Shown here: piece by piece, positions 7,913 through 16,384 of the stretch
How positions within the stretch are numbered: the first letter of the stretch is position 1
Layout of the letters: every line of letters begins with the position of its first letter
Source: DATDPY01 sp964395765
GTDB taxonomy: Bacteria; Bacteroidota; Bacteroidia; Cytophagales; Cyclobacteriaceae
DNA length: 23,894 bases
Assembly (NCBI GenBank): GCA_964395765.1
Contig: CAYNCU010000037.1
Coordinates: 1 to 23,894, forward strand
Reading direction: 5' to 3'
Program-made: the position numbers and the translations under genes
Notes under the pieces: model-generated
What the model was told of the DNA's origin: nothing
The model's database searches: none
Seen by the model: the letters and a program-made list of their open reading frames with translations, nothing else

Positions 7913-10355
7913 AATATACCCGTTTTACCCGCTCACTGATATTGGTCAAAATTTCATAAGGAATTGTATTTATTGAATTGGCAAGGGAAGAAATCGAATT
8001 TTCTTTTCCAAATATAATAACTTCATCTCCTTCCTGAACATCAATTCCGGTGACATCAATCATAGTCATGTCCATGCAAACGTTTCCGATAACCGGAGCC
8101 AGGGAACCTTTAACATAAACGCGGCCTTTTCCATTACTGAAAGCACGGCTGAAACCGTCGGCATACCCGCCGGCAAGAGTTGCAATTTTACTGGGCTGAA
8201 TTACTTTTCCACTTCTTCCATAACCAACTGTTTCTCCGGGTGTAAGGGACCTGACCTGGGAGATTATAGTTTTCAAGGTACTAACCGGTTTCAATTTCAG
8301 GTCTTCTATATTTCCGGGTCCGAGTCCATATAACCCGATACCCAGCCGGACCATATCAAAATGATATTCAGGGAAACGAAGAATCGCAGCCGAATTTGCA
8401 ATATGCCGGATGGCATTAATGGCTAAACCGCTTCGAATCCTTTCGTTCAATTCGAGAAATAATTCAGCTTGATCCCGCGTAAAATCATCCTGGTCCGGAT
8501 CATCGGCAGCAGCCAGGTGACTGAATATACTTTTGATAATAATATTTTTATATTTCCTTAAAGAGGATATCAATTCACTGATGTTATCGGGATTGATTCC
8601 TAACCGGTGCATCCCGGTATCCAATTTAAGATGAATGTTAACGGGATGTTGTTTGGCTGGAATGAATTCGGCCAATTGATCTAAAAGTGATAAACTATAA
8701 ATCTCCGGTTCCAGCCTGAATTCTACAATTTTATCAAAACTTTCAGGCGTCGGATTCATAATCATTATAGGCATTCCGATCCCGTTTTTTCTGAGAAACA
8801 CTCCTTCATCGGCGAAAGCCACTCCAAGGTAGTCGGCACGGTAATACTGCATTAAGTTTGCAATTTCAAGACTTCCGTTCCCGTAAGCCAGGGCTTTCAC
8901 CATGATCATAATTTTAGTGTCGGGTTTAAGTCTTGACCGGAAAAAATTAAAATTATAGATAACCGAATCAAGATCAATTTCCAGCGTGGTTCCATGAACC
9001 TTTTCAACAAGGCCGGATATAATTTTTTCAAATTCAAAAGGTCTGGCCCCTTTTACAAGTATTATTTCATTCTGATAGTCATCGGGATGAAAATTTATGA
9101 AATAACTTTTAACATCCGGATAATGAAGAAATTTACCGGTAATTAAATTATTTAAAAGAATTACTGATTTTCCGATACCGATTACCTTATGTACTTTATA
9201 TTGATCGATTAACTGGGCGGTTTTTTTGTATAAAACCTCATCCGGCAATCCAGTTTGTAAAACATCAGAAAGTATCAGCGTTTTTTTATCCCTATTACTC
9301 TGATTTTCCATAAAATTTAATCCGATTTCAAGGCTAATCAGGTCGTTATTATAGGAGTCGTCGATGATGTAACAATTGTTGATTCCCCTTTTCAGTTCAA
9401 GGCGCATGGAAACTCTTGATAATTCGCTGATCCCTTCCTGGATCAAGGCAGGATCCCAGTTAAAGTGTAACAGCAGTACGATGCAATGCGTAATATTTTC
9501 GAGGGAAGCTTTATCGGTGATGTGAAATGAAAAGCTGAATTTATTTTCATCCCTATGGCATACAATTTTTACGAGCTCAGGTGAATTGAATTCATAGTGG
9601 ATGATATAATCCGCATTTTTATGCCCCCAGGTTAATAGTCTGGTTTCCGGAAGATTACTTTCAGCAAGATTCCGGATATTTTCGTGATCCGCACAAATAA
9701 CGAGCAGTCTGGAGTCCCGGAATAATTTAAGTTTCTCATTAATTTTTTCATTCGGGGATTGAAATCCCTCGTCATGAGCGGTTCCGATATTGGTAAATAT
9801 TCCGAATTCAGGTTTTAAAATTTCGTATAGATTTTCCATTTCCCCGATTCGTGAAATACCGGCTTCGAAAATTCCGTATTCATGATTCTCATTTATTTGC
9901 CATACCGACAAAGGCACGCCGATCTGTGAATTATAACTCTTCGGACTTTTAATGACATTGTATTTCCATGATAACAGCTGGCTCAGCCACTCTTTCACAA
10001 TGGTCTTTCCGTTGCTCCCGGTAATCCCGATAATTTTTAAATTGAACTGATCACGGTGAAATTCACCAATTTTCTGCAAAGCACGAATCGAACTTTTTAC
10101 CGATAGAAAATTGGCCCCGGGATATTGTTTTGAATTACCTTGTTTCTCTACAATGAATTGTCGGATTCCATTTTGATATAATTCATCAATAAAACCATGG
10201 CCATCATTGAACCTTCCCTGCATCGCAAAAAATAATGAGGTCTCATGAAAAATCGTTTTACGGCTGTCGGTTGCAAGAAAGGCAACCGGTGCCTTACATT
10301 CGTGTTGTAAAACTTTCCCTCCTGTAATCCTGGCGACTTCTTGAAACGTTAACAT
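7902..10355 (-). CDS. Bifunctional MurF ligase / alanine racemase fusion
   Basis: A fused cytoplasmic enzyme of about 817 residues in peptidoglycan precursor synthesis. The N-terminal half is UDP-MurNAc-tripeptide:D-Ala-D-Ala ligase (MurF): ATP loop GITGSNGKT near residue 112, EAGISRIGEM near 167, NIGTAHDEGF near 191 and DDSYNND near 334. The C-terminal half, from about residue 455, is a fold-type III alanine racemase: PLP lysine in MIMVKALAYGNGS near 489, LKLDTGMHRLG, the Tyr-bearing VGYGRSG, then GGYADGFSRAFSNG and GNVCMDMTMIDVTG. The fusion joins D-Ala production to D-Ala-D-Ala use and is typical of Bacteroidota, so it is normal here and not an assembly error. An in-frame TTG lies at 10361; ATG at 10355 is preferred. 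A promoter matching the Bacteroidota consensus lies about 80 bases upstream. Its end overlaps the small convergent gene by 11 bases. Confidence 0.96.
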   Translation of the reverse strand: MLTFQEVARITGGKVLQHECKAPVAFLATDSRKTIFHETSLFFAMQGRFNDGHGFIDELYQNGIRQFIVEKQGNSKQYPGANFLSVKSSIRALQKIGEFHRDQFNLKIIGITGSNGKTIVKEWLSQLLSWKYNVIKSPKSYNSQIGVPLSVWQINENHEYGIFEAGISRIGEMENLYEILKPEFGIFTNIGTAHDEGFQSPNEKINEKLKLFRDSRLLVICADHENIRNLAESNLPETRLLTWGHKNADYIIHYEFNSPELVKIVCHRDENKFSFSFHITDKASLENITHCIVLLLHFNWDPALIQEGISELSRVSMRLELKRGINNCYIIDDSYNNDLISLEIGLNFMENQSNRDKKTLILSDVLQTGLPDEVLYKKTAQLIDQYKVHKVIGIGKSVILLNNLITGKFLHYPDVKSYFINFHPDDYQNEIILVKGARPFEFEKIISGLVEKVHGTTLEIDLDSVIYNFNFFRSRLKPDTKIMIMVKALAYGNGSLEIANLMQYYRADYLGVAFADEGVFLRKNGIGMPIMIMNPTPESFDKIVEFRLEPEIYSLSLLDQLAEFIPAKQHPVNIHLKLDTGMHRLGINPDNISELISSLRKYKNIIIKSIFSHLAAADDPDQDDFTRDQAELFLELNERIRSGLAINAIRHIANSAAILRFPEYHFDMVRLGIGLYGLGPGNIEDLKLKPVSTLKTIISQVRSLTPGETVGYGRSGKVIQPSKIATLAGGYADGFSRAFSNGKGRVYVKGSLAPVIGNVCMDMTMIDVTGIDVQEGDEVIIFGKENSISSLANSINTIPYEILTNISERVKRVYFKE

Positions 10356-10435
10356 TTTCAATAATCAGGCTTTGAAAATTTAATATGATTTTACGCTCGT
10401 TTATTTAAATCTGAATGGATAAACTAATCAATTTG

Positions 10436-10469
10436 CAAAAATACAGGCTTTCGGATGAAATTAATCAAA
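10436..10469 (-). promoter_or_regulatory. Putative promoter of murF-alr
   Basis: On the minus strand, TTTG (10469–10466) is followed after 22 bases by TATTTTTG (10443–10436). This matches the Bacteroidota primary sigma consensus TTTG / TAnnTTTG with near-normal spacing. It would give a leader of roughly 75 bases before the ATG at 10355. Confidence 0.5.
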
Positions 10470-10632
10470 TTTTCAAAGTGAGAAGAGACTACCCATCAAA
10501 GTCAAAATTCCAGATTTTGTAGCCATAGCAACGGTATTTTCATGCCTCATTGTGTACTGACATTTACAATGCAAATCACCGGTTTTACTCTTTAATGGCA
10601 CCATAAAGTTATGAATTCAAAGAAAAAAGGCA

Positions 10633-10665
10633 TTTGGACAATAGTGAATTAACAGGGTATATTTG
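10633..10665 (+). promoter_or_regulatory. Putative promoter of the 95-residue ORF
   Basis: TTTG at 10633–10636 is followed after 21 bases by TATATTTG at 10658–10665, a full match to the Bacteroidota consensus in sequence and spacing. Transcription would begin near 10672 and leave a leader of about 74 bases before the ATG at 10746. Confidence 0.5.
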
Positions 10666-10745
10666 GTATTCCAGGTATTTTTGAAACATTATCCGGAAAA
10701 TAAACGTTTTATCAAAGGTTAATCCACAACAAACATGTTTTTTAA

Positions 10746-11033
10746 ATGGGTAAAAATTTACTTAGAGCAGCTTTAGTATTTTTGATTATTTTTATTGCGA
10801 GTGTATCAATTAGAGGTAATTGGGAAAAAGGAAAGGCGATAAAGGATCAATTAGTTATTAAGGGAAATCTTAATGACAGCTCCCTGATTAATACAAAATC
10901 CCTGAAACATTATGCTTCTTCCGATGTCCATGAGTTTGACAATAAGGATAACAAACAATCCCCGACTTCATTAAATTCAGTCAATCTGATCATTTATATG
11001 ATTTACCGGGTGACGAATAAATCCTTACGGTAG
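10746..11033 (+). CDS. Small hypothetical protein with N-terminal membrane segment
   Basis: The product is not recognised. The 95 codons begin at ATG 10746 and encode a basic N-terminus and a hydrophobic stretch (residues 6–20, LRAALVFLIIFIASV), so it is either a signal peptide or a membrane anchor. This is followed by a polar, Asn/Ser/Lys-rich middle and a short hydrophobic C-terminal patch (VNLIIYMIYRV). There is no cleavage motif I would trust and no lipobox Cys. The main support for a real gene is a consensus-like promoter about 80 bases upstream and the signal-like N-terminus; no neighbour on the same strand suggests a role. It could also be the remnant of a longer exported protein. It converges on the HisA-like gene, 30 bases away. 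Confidence 0.45.
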   Translation: MGKNLLRAALVFLIIFIASVSIRGNWEKGKAIKDQLVIKGNLNDSSLINTKSLKHYASSDVHEFDNKDNKQSPTSLNSVNLIIYMIYRVTNKSLR

Positions 11034-11063
11034 GGGCATTACTAAAATTCAGGAATGGAGTTA

Positions 11064-11786
11064 TTATTCAATGAACTTTTTAAGATCATTGATATTTATT
11101 TTTGATTCATAAAGGGCTTTTCCGAAAATTACCGCATAAACCCCCAGTTCCTGCAGACGAGTGATATCGGCTCCGGAACGTACCCCTCCCGCGGCAACGA
11201 TATTTGCATTCGGAAAAAGCTCAACCAGTTTTTTATATAAATCAAAATTAGGCCCTGCGGTTACACCTTCCCTTGATACATCGGTAACCTTGACGTATTT
11301 AAGGCTTCTGTTATAATAATATTCAATGTGTTCGAAAAGGTCTATATCGGTTTGCCGTTGCCAGCCGCTGATCACCACTTTATTATCAATTTCATCGGCT
11401 GATAAGCTCACTTTTTCCCTTCCGTACGAAAACAACCATTGGGTAAAAAGTTCCCTGTCTTTTACAGGAACTGTGGCAACGGAAATGAAAGATGCCCCGC
11501 ATTCAAAAACTTTCAGGATGTCGCCATCCGTTCTTAAACCACCGGCAAAGGCTATTTTAAGATCAGTGTGACCTTTAATTGCTTCAATGACATGAAATGC
11601 TTCCGGGCTCCCTTTTATTGCACCGTCCAGGTCCACGAGATGGATCATTTCAATTCCGATATCCGCAAAAAAGCGCGACAGGTGAACGGGATCATCCTCA
11701 TATATCTTTTCACGGAGGTAATCCCCATTGGCCATGCGGACTACCTTACCCTTGGAAACACTGATAAGAGGGATAAGCTTGATCAT
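11064..11786 (-). CDS. Divergent, solitary HisA-family (beta/alpha)8 barrel protein
   Basis: HisA isomerises ProFAR to PRFAR in histidine synthesis. This 240-residue protein clearly belongs to that barrel family: VRMANGDYLREKIYEDDP near 16, HLVDLDGA near 49, AGGLRTDGD near 81, KVVISGW near 136, GPNFDLYKKL near 178 and AAGGVRSGADI near 198. Family-critical positions differ, however. The catalytic-base Asp of IPAIDL (D8 in Thermotoga HisA) is Ser9 in IPLISV. The Asp of the second-half DGxxxG motif is Glu (SREGVTAG). The first phosphate-loop GGG is AGG. The second catalytic Asp (D127 in Thermotoga) is kept as D131 in LSADEIDNK. No other his gene is nearby; the neighbours are a small exported ORF and a two-component system. 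It may be a repurposed paralogue, so I give no gene symbol, although automatic annotation would say hisA. ATG start at 11786. Confidence 0.85.
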   Translation of the reverse strand: MIKLIPLISVSKGKVVRMANGDYLREKIYEDDPVHLSRFFADIGIEMIHLVDLDGAIKGSPEAFHVIEAIKGHTDLKIAFAGGLRTDGDILKVFECGASFISVATVPVKDRELFTQWLFSYGREKVSLSADEIDNKVVISGWQRQTDIDLFEHIEYYYNRSLKYVKVTDVSREGVTAGPNFDLYKKLVELFPNANIVAAGGVRSGADITRLQELGVYAVIFGKALYESKININDLKKFIE

Positions 11787-11973
11787 GTAAAAAAATTCTA
11801 TATAAAGATAAGATGATGGAATATAATTTTATATGATCCGGGTGAAAAAGTATATTGATTTGATAATTTTTTTAATGGCAGTAAAATATTACCCGTGCCG
11901 GCGGCTAAACCATAAAATAACGTTTACAGGAATAGAAATAGGTAAGAATATTTAAAGAATAATAATATTCAGA

Positions 11974-12657
11974 TCAGGCTTTTTCAATTAATTTAAATCC
12001 TTCCCCGTGTACGGTGAGGATATTGAGCCGTTCGTCATTTTTTAAATATTTACGCAGCTTGGTTATGTAAACATCCATAGATCGGGCATTAAAGTAGCTG
12101 TCATCACCCCATATTATTTTCAATGCCGCACTCCGGTTCAGGGTTTTGTTTTTATTCTGGCAAAGTAATTTTAACAGATGCGCTTCTTTTGTTGTCAGTT
12201 TCAGATTTTCCTGGTCGGTCGCAAGGGTTTGATCATTAAAATTAAACACTGTATTTCCTATATGAAATGAATTGATTTCCTCTGCATCCTGCGGGGAAGA
12301 ACGACGTAAAACCGCGGTGATACGCAACAGTAATTCTTCCATACTGAATGGCTTGGTTATATAGTCATCCGCGCCTATCCTGAATCCTTCAATGGCGTCG
12401 TCCTTTAGGGTTTTCGCAGTAAGAAAGATGATGGGAAGGTTTTTATCAATGGACCTGATTTCCTTGGCCAGTGTAAATCCGTCCTTTTTCGGCATCATAA
12501 TATCCAGCAGGCAAAGATCAAATTGCTTTGTCATATACATGGAAAGGCCTTCCTCACCATCGCCGCATAATACAGGTTCGTAACCCTTTAGCTGTAAATA
12601 TTCCGCTAAAATCTGACCCAGATTCGGATCGTCCTCAACTAATAGTATTCTATTCAT
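11974..12657 (-). CDS. OmpR-family response regulator (RprY-like)
   Basis: A 227-residue cytoplasmic transcription factor. The receiver domain (residues 3–115) has the acidic pocket VEDD at 7–10, phospho-acceptor Asp52 in LCLLDIMMPKKDG, switch Thr80 and Lys102 in ITKPF. The C-terminal winged-helix DNA-binding domain (about 130–225) ends with DVYITKLRKYL and HGEGFKLI, typical of the OmpR/PhoB class. It is translated directly after its partner kinase: its ATG at 12657 lies inside the last codons of that gene (8-base overlap), which implies coupled expression. The closest named system I recall is RprX/RprY of Bacteroides. The regulon cannot be read from this window. Confidence 0.94.
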   Translation of the reverse strand: MNRILLVEDDPNLGQILAEYLQLKGYEPVLCGDGEEGLSMYMTKQFDLCLLDIMMPKKDGFTLAKEIRSIDKNLPIIFLTAKTLKDDAIEGFRIGADDYITKPFSMEELLLRITAVLRRSSPQDAEEINSFHIGNTVFNFNDQTLATDQENLKLTTKEAHLLKLLCQNKNKTLNRSAALKIIWGDDSYFNARSMDVYITKLRKYLKNDERLNILTVHGEGFKLIEKA

Positions 12658-14278
12658 TATTTAATGGAAAAGAAAGTTCAAAGGTGCTTCCCTTACCGGG
12701 TTGACTTCTAACATCGATACTTGCCCCAAGGGCCATGGTCATGGTTTTAACATAGGATAATCCAAGTCCGAATCCTTTTACATCGTGAATATTTCCAGTC
12801 GGGACCCTGTAAAATTTTTCAAATATTTTGTTTAAAACTTCTTTCGACATCCCAATCCCTTTATCTGAAATGCTGATAATAAGATGGTTGTTAAAGTTAG
12901 CGGTATCAATGTTTATTTCCGGTTTGTCGGGGGAATATTTATTGGCATTGTCCAACAGGTTATTAAGAATATTCGATAGATGCATTACATCCGTTTCCAT
13001 TACATGATTCGCCGCTTTAAGCGATTTTGTAACTATTCCACCCCGCTTTTCAATCAATATTGTGAAGTTATCGAGAACTGCATTTATTACTTCATTAACG
13101 TCTGTATTTTCAAGTTTTAGCTTGTATTCCTGCCGGTCTAGTTTTGCCATCTGAAGGACTTTTTCGACCTGCCAACCCAGGCGGTCATTTTCATTTTTTA
13201 TTACATCAACATAACGATGAAAGAAAATATTATTTTTATGAATATCGGGATCCTGTAAGGCTTCACAAGCCAGTGAAACGGTGGCAATAGGAGTTTTAAA
13301 TTCATGTGTCATATTATTGATGAAATCATTTTTTATATCAGACACCTTTTTTTGCCTGATAATGGTCATCAATGCATAATAAAAGGAAAATACTATCAGC
13401 AGGACGAGCAAAATGGAAGATGAAAGTGAAAACCATATTTGTTTGAGAAGGAAGCCCGTTTGGGAGGGAAAATGCAGGGAAAGAAACTGGGATGACGGGA
13501 AAATATCATTCGGTCGAAGACGAATATAAAAATCTGAATTGAACAAATCCTGCCCATTGCCCTCTTTTAGATTGGTCAACACTACTCTGCGTGCGTTTTT
13601 ATCAACAATTCCGTATTCATAATTAAGATTGATCCCGCGTCTTTCCAGTTCAGATTTAATTATCTTATTTAGATTATCAGTATTAATCCGCAAGGTTGGA
13701 TCTTGCTGCGTAGAAAAAAACTGGCTTACAATATTTGATACCATTTGAGATCTTTGGGCCATTTTCCGGAATTCATTATTGATCTGAGTCTGAAAATCAT
13801 TGAGCGAATCCCAGAAACTAAACGGAGAAGTGGTAAAGAAAGGATCTATATCATCATAGGAACCGTGACCGGAAAGATTATCAATATCATAAGATACTTT
13901 TATTTTGTGACCGCCCATCATAACCGAATCTTCGATCCTGTAATGTCTGCCGGTATAGGCAGCATTATTTTCCTGAGCGTCGGATTGCATAAGAATATCC
14001 TGGATCTTCGGCAGCAGGTTCATCACCGTATCAAAATTACCGGTTATGACAACCCTGTTCTGATCAAGGACAGTATCAAAATGGCTGGATATGTAAGAAT
14101 AAATCTCCTGTCGTTCGAGCCTGGTAACGATGCCGTTCAAGGCATCATATACAAGGTGATGGAATTTTTTGTCGTTAAGCTTTATGGAATTATTGATCCA
14201 GTATAACTGAAGGCTGATCAAACCTACCATAGCGATGGCCATAAGGATAACAATAAGCCGTATAGTGCCCTTTTTCAT
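12650..14278 (-). CDS. Membrane sensor histidine kinase (RprX-like)
   Basis: A 542-residue inner-membrane kinase and the probable partner of the overlapping response regulator. Transmembrane segments lie at about 7–26 and 284–304, enclosing a periplasmic sensor region of roughly 255 residues with no recognised ligand-binding motif. The cytoplasmic part has the dimerisation/phospho-acceptor box NNMTHEFKTPIATVSL with His325, then the ATPase domain: N box LNNLLDNANKYSP, ISDKGIGM and GFGLGLSYVKTM. There is no HAMP domain in the linker; the HisKA helix begins almost directly after the second membrane segment. The ATG start at 14278 gives a sensible N-terminal anchor. It is the first gene of the two-gene unit and is divergent from lysA. 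Confidence 0.94.
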   Translation of the reverse strand: MKKGTIRLIVILMAIAMVGLISLQLYWINNSIKLNDKKFHHLVYDALNGIVTRLERQEIYSYISSHFDTVLDQNRVVITGNFDTVMNLLPKIQDILMQSDAQENNAAYTGRHYRIEDSVMMGGHKIKVSYDIDNLSGHGSYDDIDPFFTTSPFSFWDSLNDFQTQINNEFRKMAQRSQMVSNIVSQFFSTQQDPTLRINTDNLNKIIKSELERRGINLNYEYGIVDKNARRVVLTNLKEGNGQDLFNSDFYIRLRPNDIFPSSQFLSLHFPSQTGFLLKQIWFSLSSSILLVLLIVFSFYYALMTIIRQKKVSDIKNDFINNMTHEFKTPIATVSLACEALQDPDIHKNNIFFHRYVDVIKNENDRLGWQVEKVLQMAKLDRQEYKLKLENTDVNEVINAVLDNFTILIEKRGGIVTKSLKAANHVMETDVMHLSNILNNLLDNANKYSPDKPEINIDTANFNNHLIISISDKGIGMSKEVLNKIFEKFYRVPTGNIHDVKGFGLGLSYVKTMTMALGASIDVRSQPGKGSTFELSFPLNNE

Positions 14279-14422
14279 AATGTAAAATTACGTACCGAAA
14301 GGATTGGTGATTCACATTTAACCTTTTTTAACAGGATATTCATGGGTTGAGAAAGCCGAAAATCAGCAATATTTTCGCAGTTGTAAAGTCCTCATATAGT
14401 TAAATTTAAGCACTTCATATGA

Positions 14423-14430
14423 TATCTTTG
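14423..14430 (+). promoter_or_regulatory. Putative -7 box upstream of lysA
   Basis: TATCTTTG matches the Bacteroidota -7 consensus TAnnTTTG exactly and lies 19 bases before the preferred lysA ATG. No clear TTTG box is present about 20 bases further upstream, so only the -7 element is supported. Confidence 0.45.
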
Positions 14431-14449
14431 ATAATTAAACAATGTGATT

Positions 14450-15682
14450 ATGGAATTTACTGACGGAAAGTATAAAATTCAAGGCCTGGATCTGACCAAA
14501 ATCAGTGAAGAATTTGGTACTCCTCTTTATTTATATGATGCTTCCACAATAGAATCACAGGCATTAAAAATGCAGAATGCCTTTAAAGATCTTGATCTCA
14601 GAATAAATTTTGCCGTCAAGGCTTTATCCAACATATCCATATTAAAACTGATGAAAAAACTGGGCACATCTCTCGATGTTGTGTCCATCGAGGAAGCCTA
14701 TCTCGGTTTAAGAGCAGGCTTTACACCTGAAGAAATATTATATACACCCAATAGTGTATCGTTTTCGGAAATCAAAAAAGCTGTTGAACTGGGTGTAATG
14801 ATCAATATTGACAATATTTCAATACTCGAACAATTCGGGCATGAATATCATGATTCCATACCTATCTGCATCAGGATCAACCCGCATATCATGGCCGGCG
14901 GGAATGTAAATATTTCGACAGGACATATAGATTCAAAATTTGGGATATCCATTATGCAGCTCAGGCATGTTGAAAGAGTCATTAAAACCAATAGCATGCG
15001 TATTACAGGACTACACATGCATACCGGATCGGATATTCTTGATCCAGAGGCCTTTTTACAAGCCATTAACATTTTGTTCGATGTCGCAAAACAGTTTAAA
15101 GATCTTGAATTTATTGATCTCGGAAGTGGATTTAAAGTGGCCTACAGAGAAGGAGATGTAACCACCGATATTGATGACCTTGGTAAAAAACTCACCGTCG
15201 TATTCAATAATTTTTGCCAGGAATACGGGCGGAAAATATCGGTTTGGTTTGAACCCGGAAAATTTCTTGTCAGTGAAGCAGGGATCCTGCTGGTAAGGGC
15301 AAATGTTATAAAAACCACTCCGGCCACGGTTTTTATTGGAGTCAATTCAGGGATGAACCACCTGATCAGGCCTATGATGTATAATGCTTATCATGATATT
15401 ATCAATTTGTCAAACCCGGGAGGAACCCAGAGGATCTATTCGATTGTCGGATACATCTGTGAAACAGATACGCTGGGCGCCGACCGGAAACTCAATGAGG
15501 TGAAGGAAGGAGACATCCTGGCCATTAAAAATGCGGGTGCCTATGGATTCAGTATGTCCAGTAATTATAATTCACGGCTCAGACCTGCAGAGGTGATGAT
15601 CATAAACGGCGAGGCTAAACTTATCCGCAAGGCTGAAACACTGGACGACCTTACCAGAAATATGGTAGAAATTGAATTATAA
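14450..15682 (+). CDS. lysA: Diaminopimelate decarboxylase
   Basis: A PLP enzyme that decarboxylates meso-diaminopimelate to L-lysine, the last step of the pathway that also supplies peptidoglycan. The roughly 410-residue protein has the fold-type III barrel with the PLP lysine in INFAVKALSN (near residue 57 from this start), HMHTGSDI for phosphate/cofactor contacts, DLGSGF (the glycine-rich PLP phosphate loop), FEPGKFLVSEAG, CETDTLG in place of the usual CESxD substrate motif, and the C-terminal AYGFSMSSNYNSRLRPAEV. The length is normal. GTG at 14444 is in frame two codons upstream, but ATG at 14450 is a more standard start, 19 bases after a -7-like box. The yjjX-like gene starts 6 bases after its stop, so they are probably one operon. 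Confidence 0.95.
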   Translation: MEFTDGKYKIQGLDLTKISEEFGTPLYLYDASTIESQALKMQNAFKDLDLRINFAVKALSNISILKLMKKLGTSLDVVSIEEAYLGLRAGFTPEEILYTPNSVSFSEIKKAVELGVMINIDNISILEQFGHEYHDSIPICIRINPHIMAGGNVNISTGHIDSKFGISIMQLRHVERVIKTNSMRITGLHMHTGSDILDPEAFLQAINILFDVAKQFKDLEFIDLGSGFKVAYREGDVTTDIDDLGKKLTVVFNNFCQEYGRKISVWFEPGKFLVSEAGILLVRANVIKTTPATVFIGVNSGMNHLIRPMMYNAYHDIINLSNPGGTQRIYSIVGYICETDTLGADRKLNEVKEGDILAIKNAGAYGFSMSSNYNSRLRPAEVMIINGEAKLIRKAETLDDLTRNMVEIEL

Positions 15683-15688
15683 AGTCTA

Positions 15689-16216
15689 TTGAAGAAAATT
15701 TATATCGGTTCAGCGAATCCCGTTAAGCTTGAGTGCACCCGGAATGCCTTTGCTACTGTTTTCCCCGATAATGAATTTGAATTTTCGGGTATTCCCGTAA
15801 AATCAGGGGTGAATACCCAGCCGATAGGAGAAGAGGAAACGTTGAAAGGGGCATTAAACAGGGTTGAAGAATTGATTAACCGTTTTCCGGATGCAACTTT
15901 TTGGATTGGAATCGAAGGCGGTATAGATATAATCGAAGGCCACATGTATGCTTTCGCCTGGGTGGTCATCAAAAACAAGAATAAAACCGGTAAAGCAAGA
16001 TCGGCCACTTTTGAATTACCGGATGTCTTAGGAAAACGGGTTGAGAATGGAATGGAATTAGGCGACGCGGACGACGCCTATTTTAAAAGAAGCAATTCAA
16101 AACATAAAGACGGGACGGTAGGCAAATTGACTCATGGCAGGATCGATAGAATTGAATTCTATAAGCATGCTTTAATACTTGCCCTGATACCATTTACGAA
16201 TCCTGATTTATTTTAA
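15689..16216 (+). CDS. yjjX: Inosine/xanthosine triphosphatase, YjjX/DUF84 family
   Basis: YjjX-type enzymes hydrolyse non-canonical ITP and XTP to keep them out of nucleic acids. The 175-residue protein is the usual family length (about 170) and begins with the hallmark IYIGSANPVKLECTRNAF. It also has PVKSGVNTQPIGEEETLKGALNR, FWIGIEGGI, and the late SKHKDGTVGKLTHGRIDR, which match this family's conserved blocks. There is no signal peptide, so it is cytoplasmic. The start is TTG at 15689, 6 bases after the lysA stop; the first family motif begins only four residues later, so a downstream start is excluded. Its TAA stop is the first triplet of the repeat at 16214–16316, and a strong terminator follows. 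Confidence 0.9.
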   Translation: MKKIYIGSANPVKLECTRNAFATVFPDNEFEFSGIPVKSGVNTQPIGEEETLKGALNRVEELINRFPDATFWIGIEGGIDIIEGHMYAFAWVVIKNKNKTGKARSATFELPDVLGKRVENGMELGDADDAYFKRSNSKHKDGTVGKLTHGRIDRIEFYKHALILALIPFTNPDLF

Positions 16217-16316
16217 TCCGCCCTCGGGTTCCTCTTCGGTGAAAGAGAAGGCTGTGGTATAGTTACCCGGAGCTCTGCGCCGGAAATTTAGGTCCAGGCT
16301 TGCCCTTAGATTAAAT
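16214..16316 (+). repeat. Dispersed intergenic repeat, copy 1 (more degenerate)
   Basis: About 103 bases that align along their whole length, with one single-base gap, to 23153–23256. By hand count roughly four-fifths of positions are identical. The best conserved core is CCCGGAGCTCTGC at 16266–16278. The core can fold as CCGGAG–CTCTG–CGCCGG (16267–16283) with one A·G mismatch; the 5' hairpin around CTTCGG is degraded relative to copy 2. The element begins with the TAA stop of yjjX. No ORF of note is in it, and it has no transposase or target-site duplication that I can see. Confidence 0.7.
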
Positions 16317-16333
16317 TCCTTTTATTTAAAATA

Positions 16334-16367
16334 AAAACAATCCGGCATGTTTAAGCCGGATTGTTTT
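16334..16367. terminator. Strong bidirectional intrinsic terminator
   Basis: A perfect inverted repeat: AAAACAATCCGGC (16334–16346), loop ATGTTTAA, GCCGGATTGTTTT (16355–16367). It is flanked by an A-tract on one side and a T-tract on the other, so it can stop transcription from yjjX (plus) and from the exported-protein gene (minus), which converge on it. Confidence 0.9.
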
Positions 16368-16384
16368 CTATTGGAAAGGAATGA

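Larger units (their letters stand above)
10362..10745. other. Divergent intergenic region, 384 bases, two promoters
   Basis: There is no convincing gene or structured RNA here. The region holds the putative murF-alr promoter reading left (10436–10469) and a promoter reading right toward the 95-residue ORF (10633–10665), with a second -7-like box TATTTTTG at 10676–10683. The middle part (about 10480–10630) shows nothing I can assign. Confidence 0.5.

Noticed and set aside
7902..10355. The joined MurF and Alr coding regions as a possible assembly fusion.
   Set aside because: This fusion is standard in Bacteroidota, and the linker near residue 450 reads through in frame without low-quality signs.
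11896..11921. CCGGCGGCTAAACCATAAAATA resembling a stretch near 23830–23850 (CCGGCTAAATACCATAAAA).
   Set aside because: The match is about 20 bases with a gap in AT-rich sequence and does not extend; chance cannot be excluded.
13745..14206. Plus-strand open frame of 153 codons opposite the histidine kinase.
   Set aside because: It is antisense to a well-supported kinase gene, and its translation shows no family pattern or promoter.
14279..14449. A lysine riboswitch upstream of lysA.
   Set aside because: The 170-base spacer is AT-rich, lacks a long paired core, and shares space with the divergent kinase promoter. Only a -7 box is seen.
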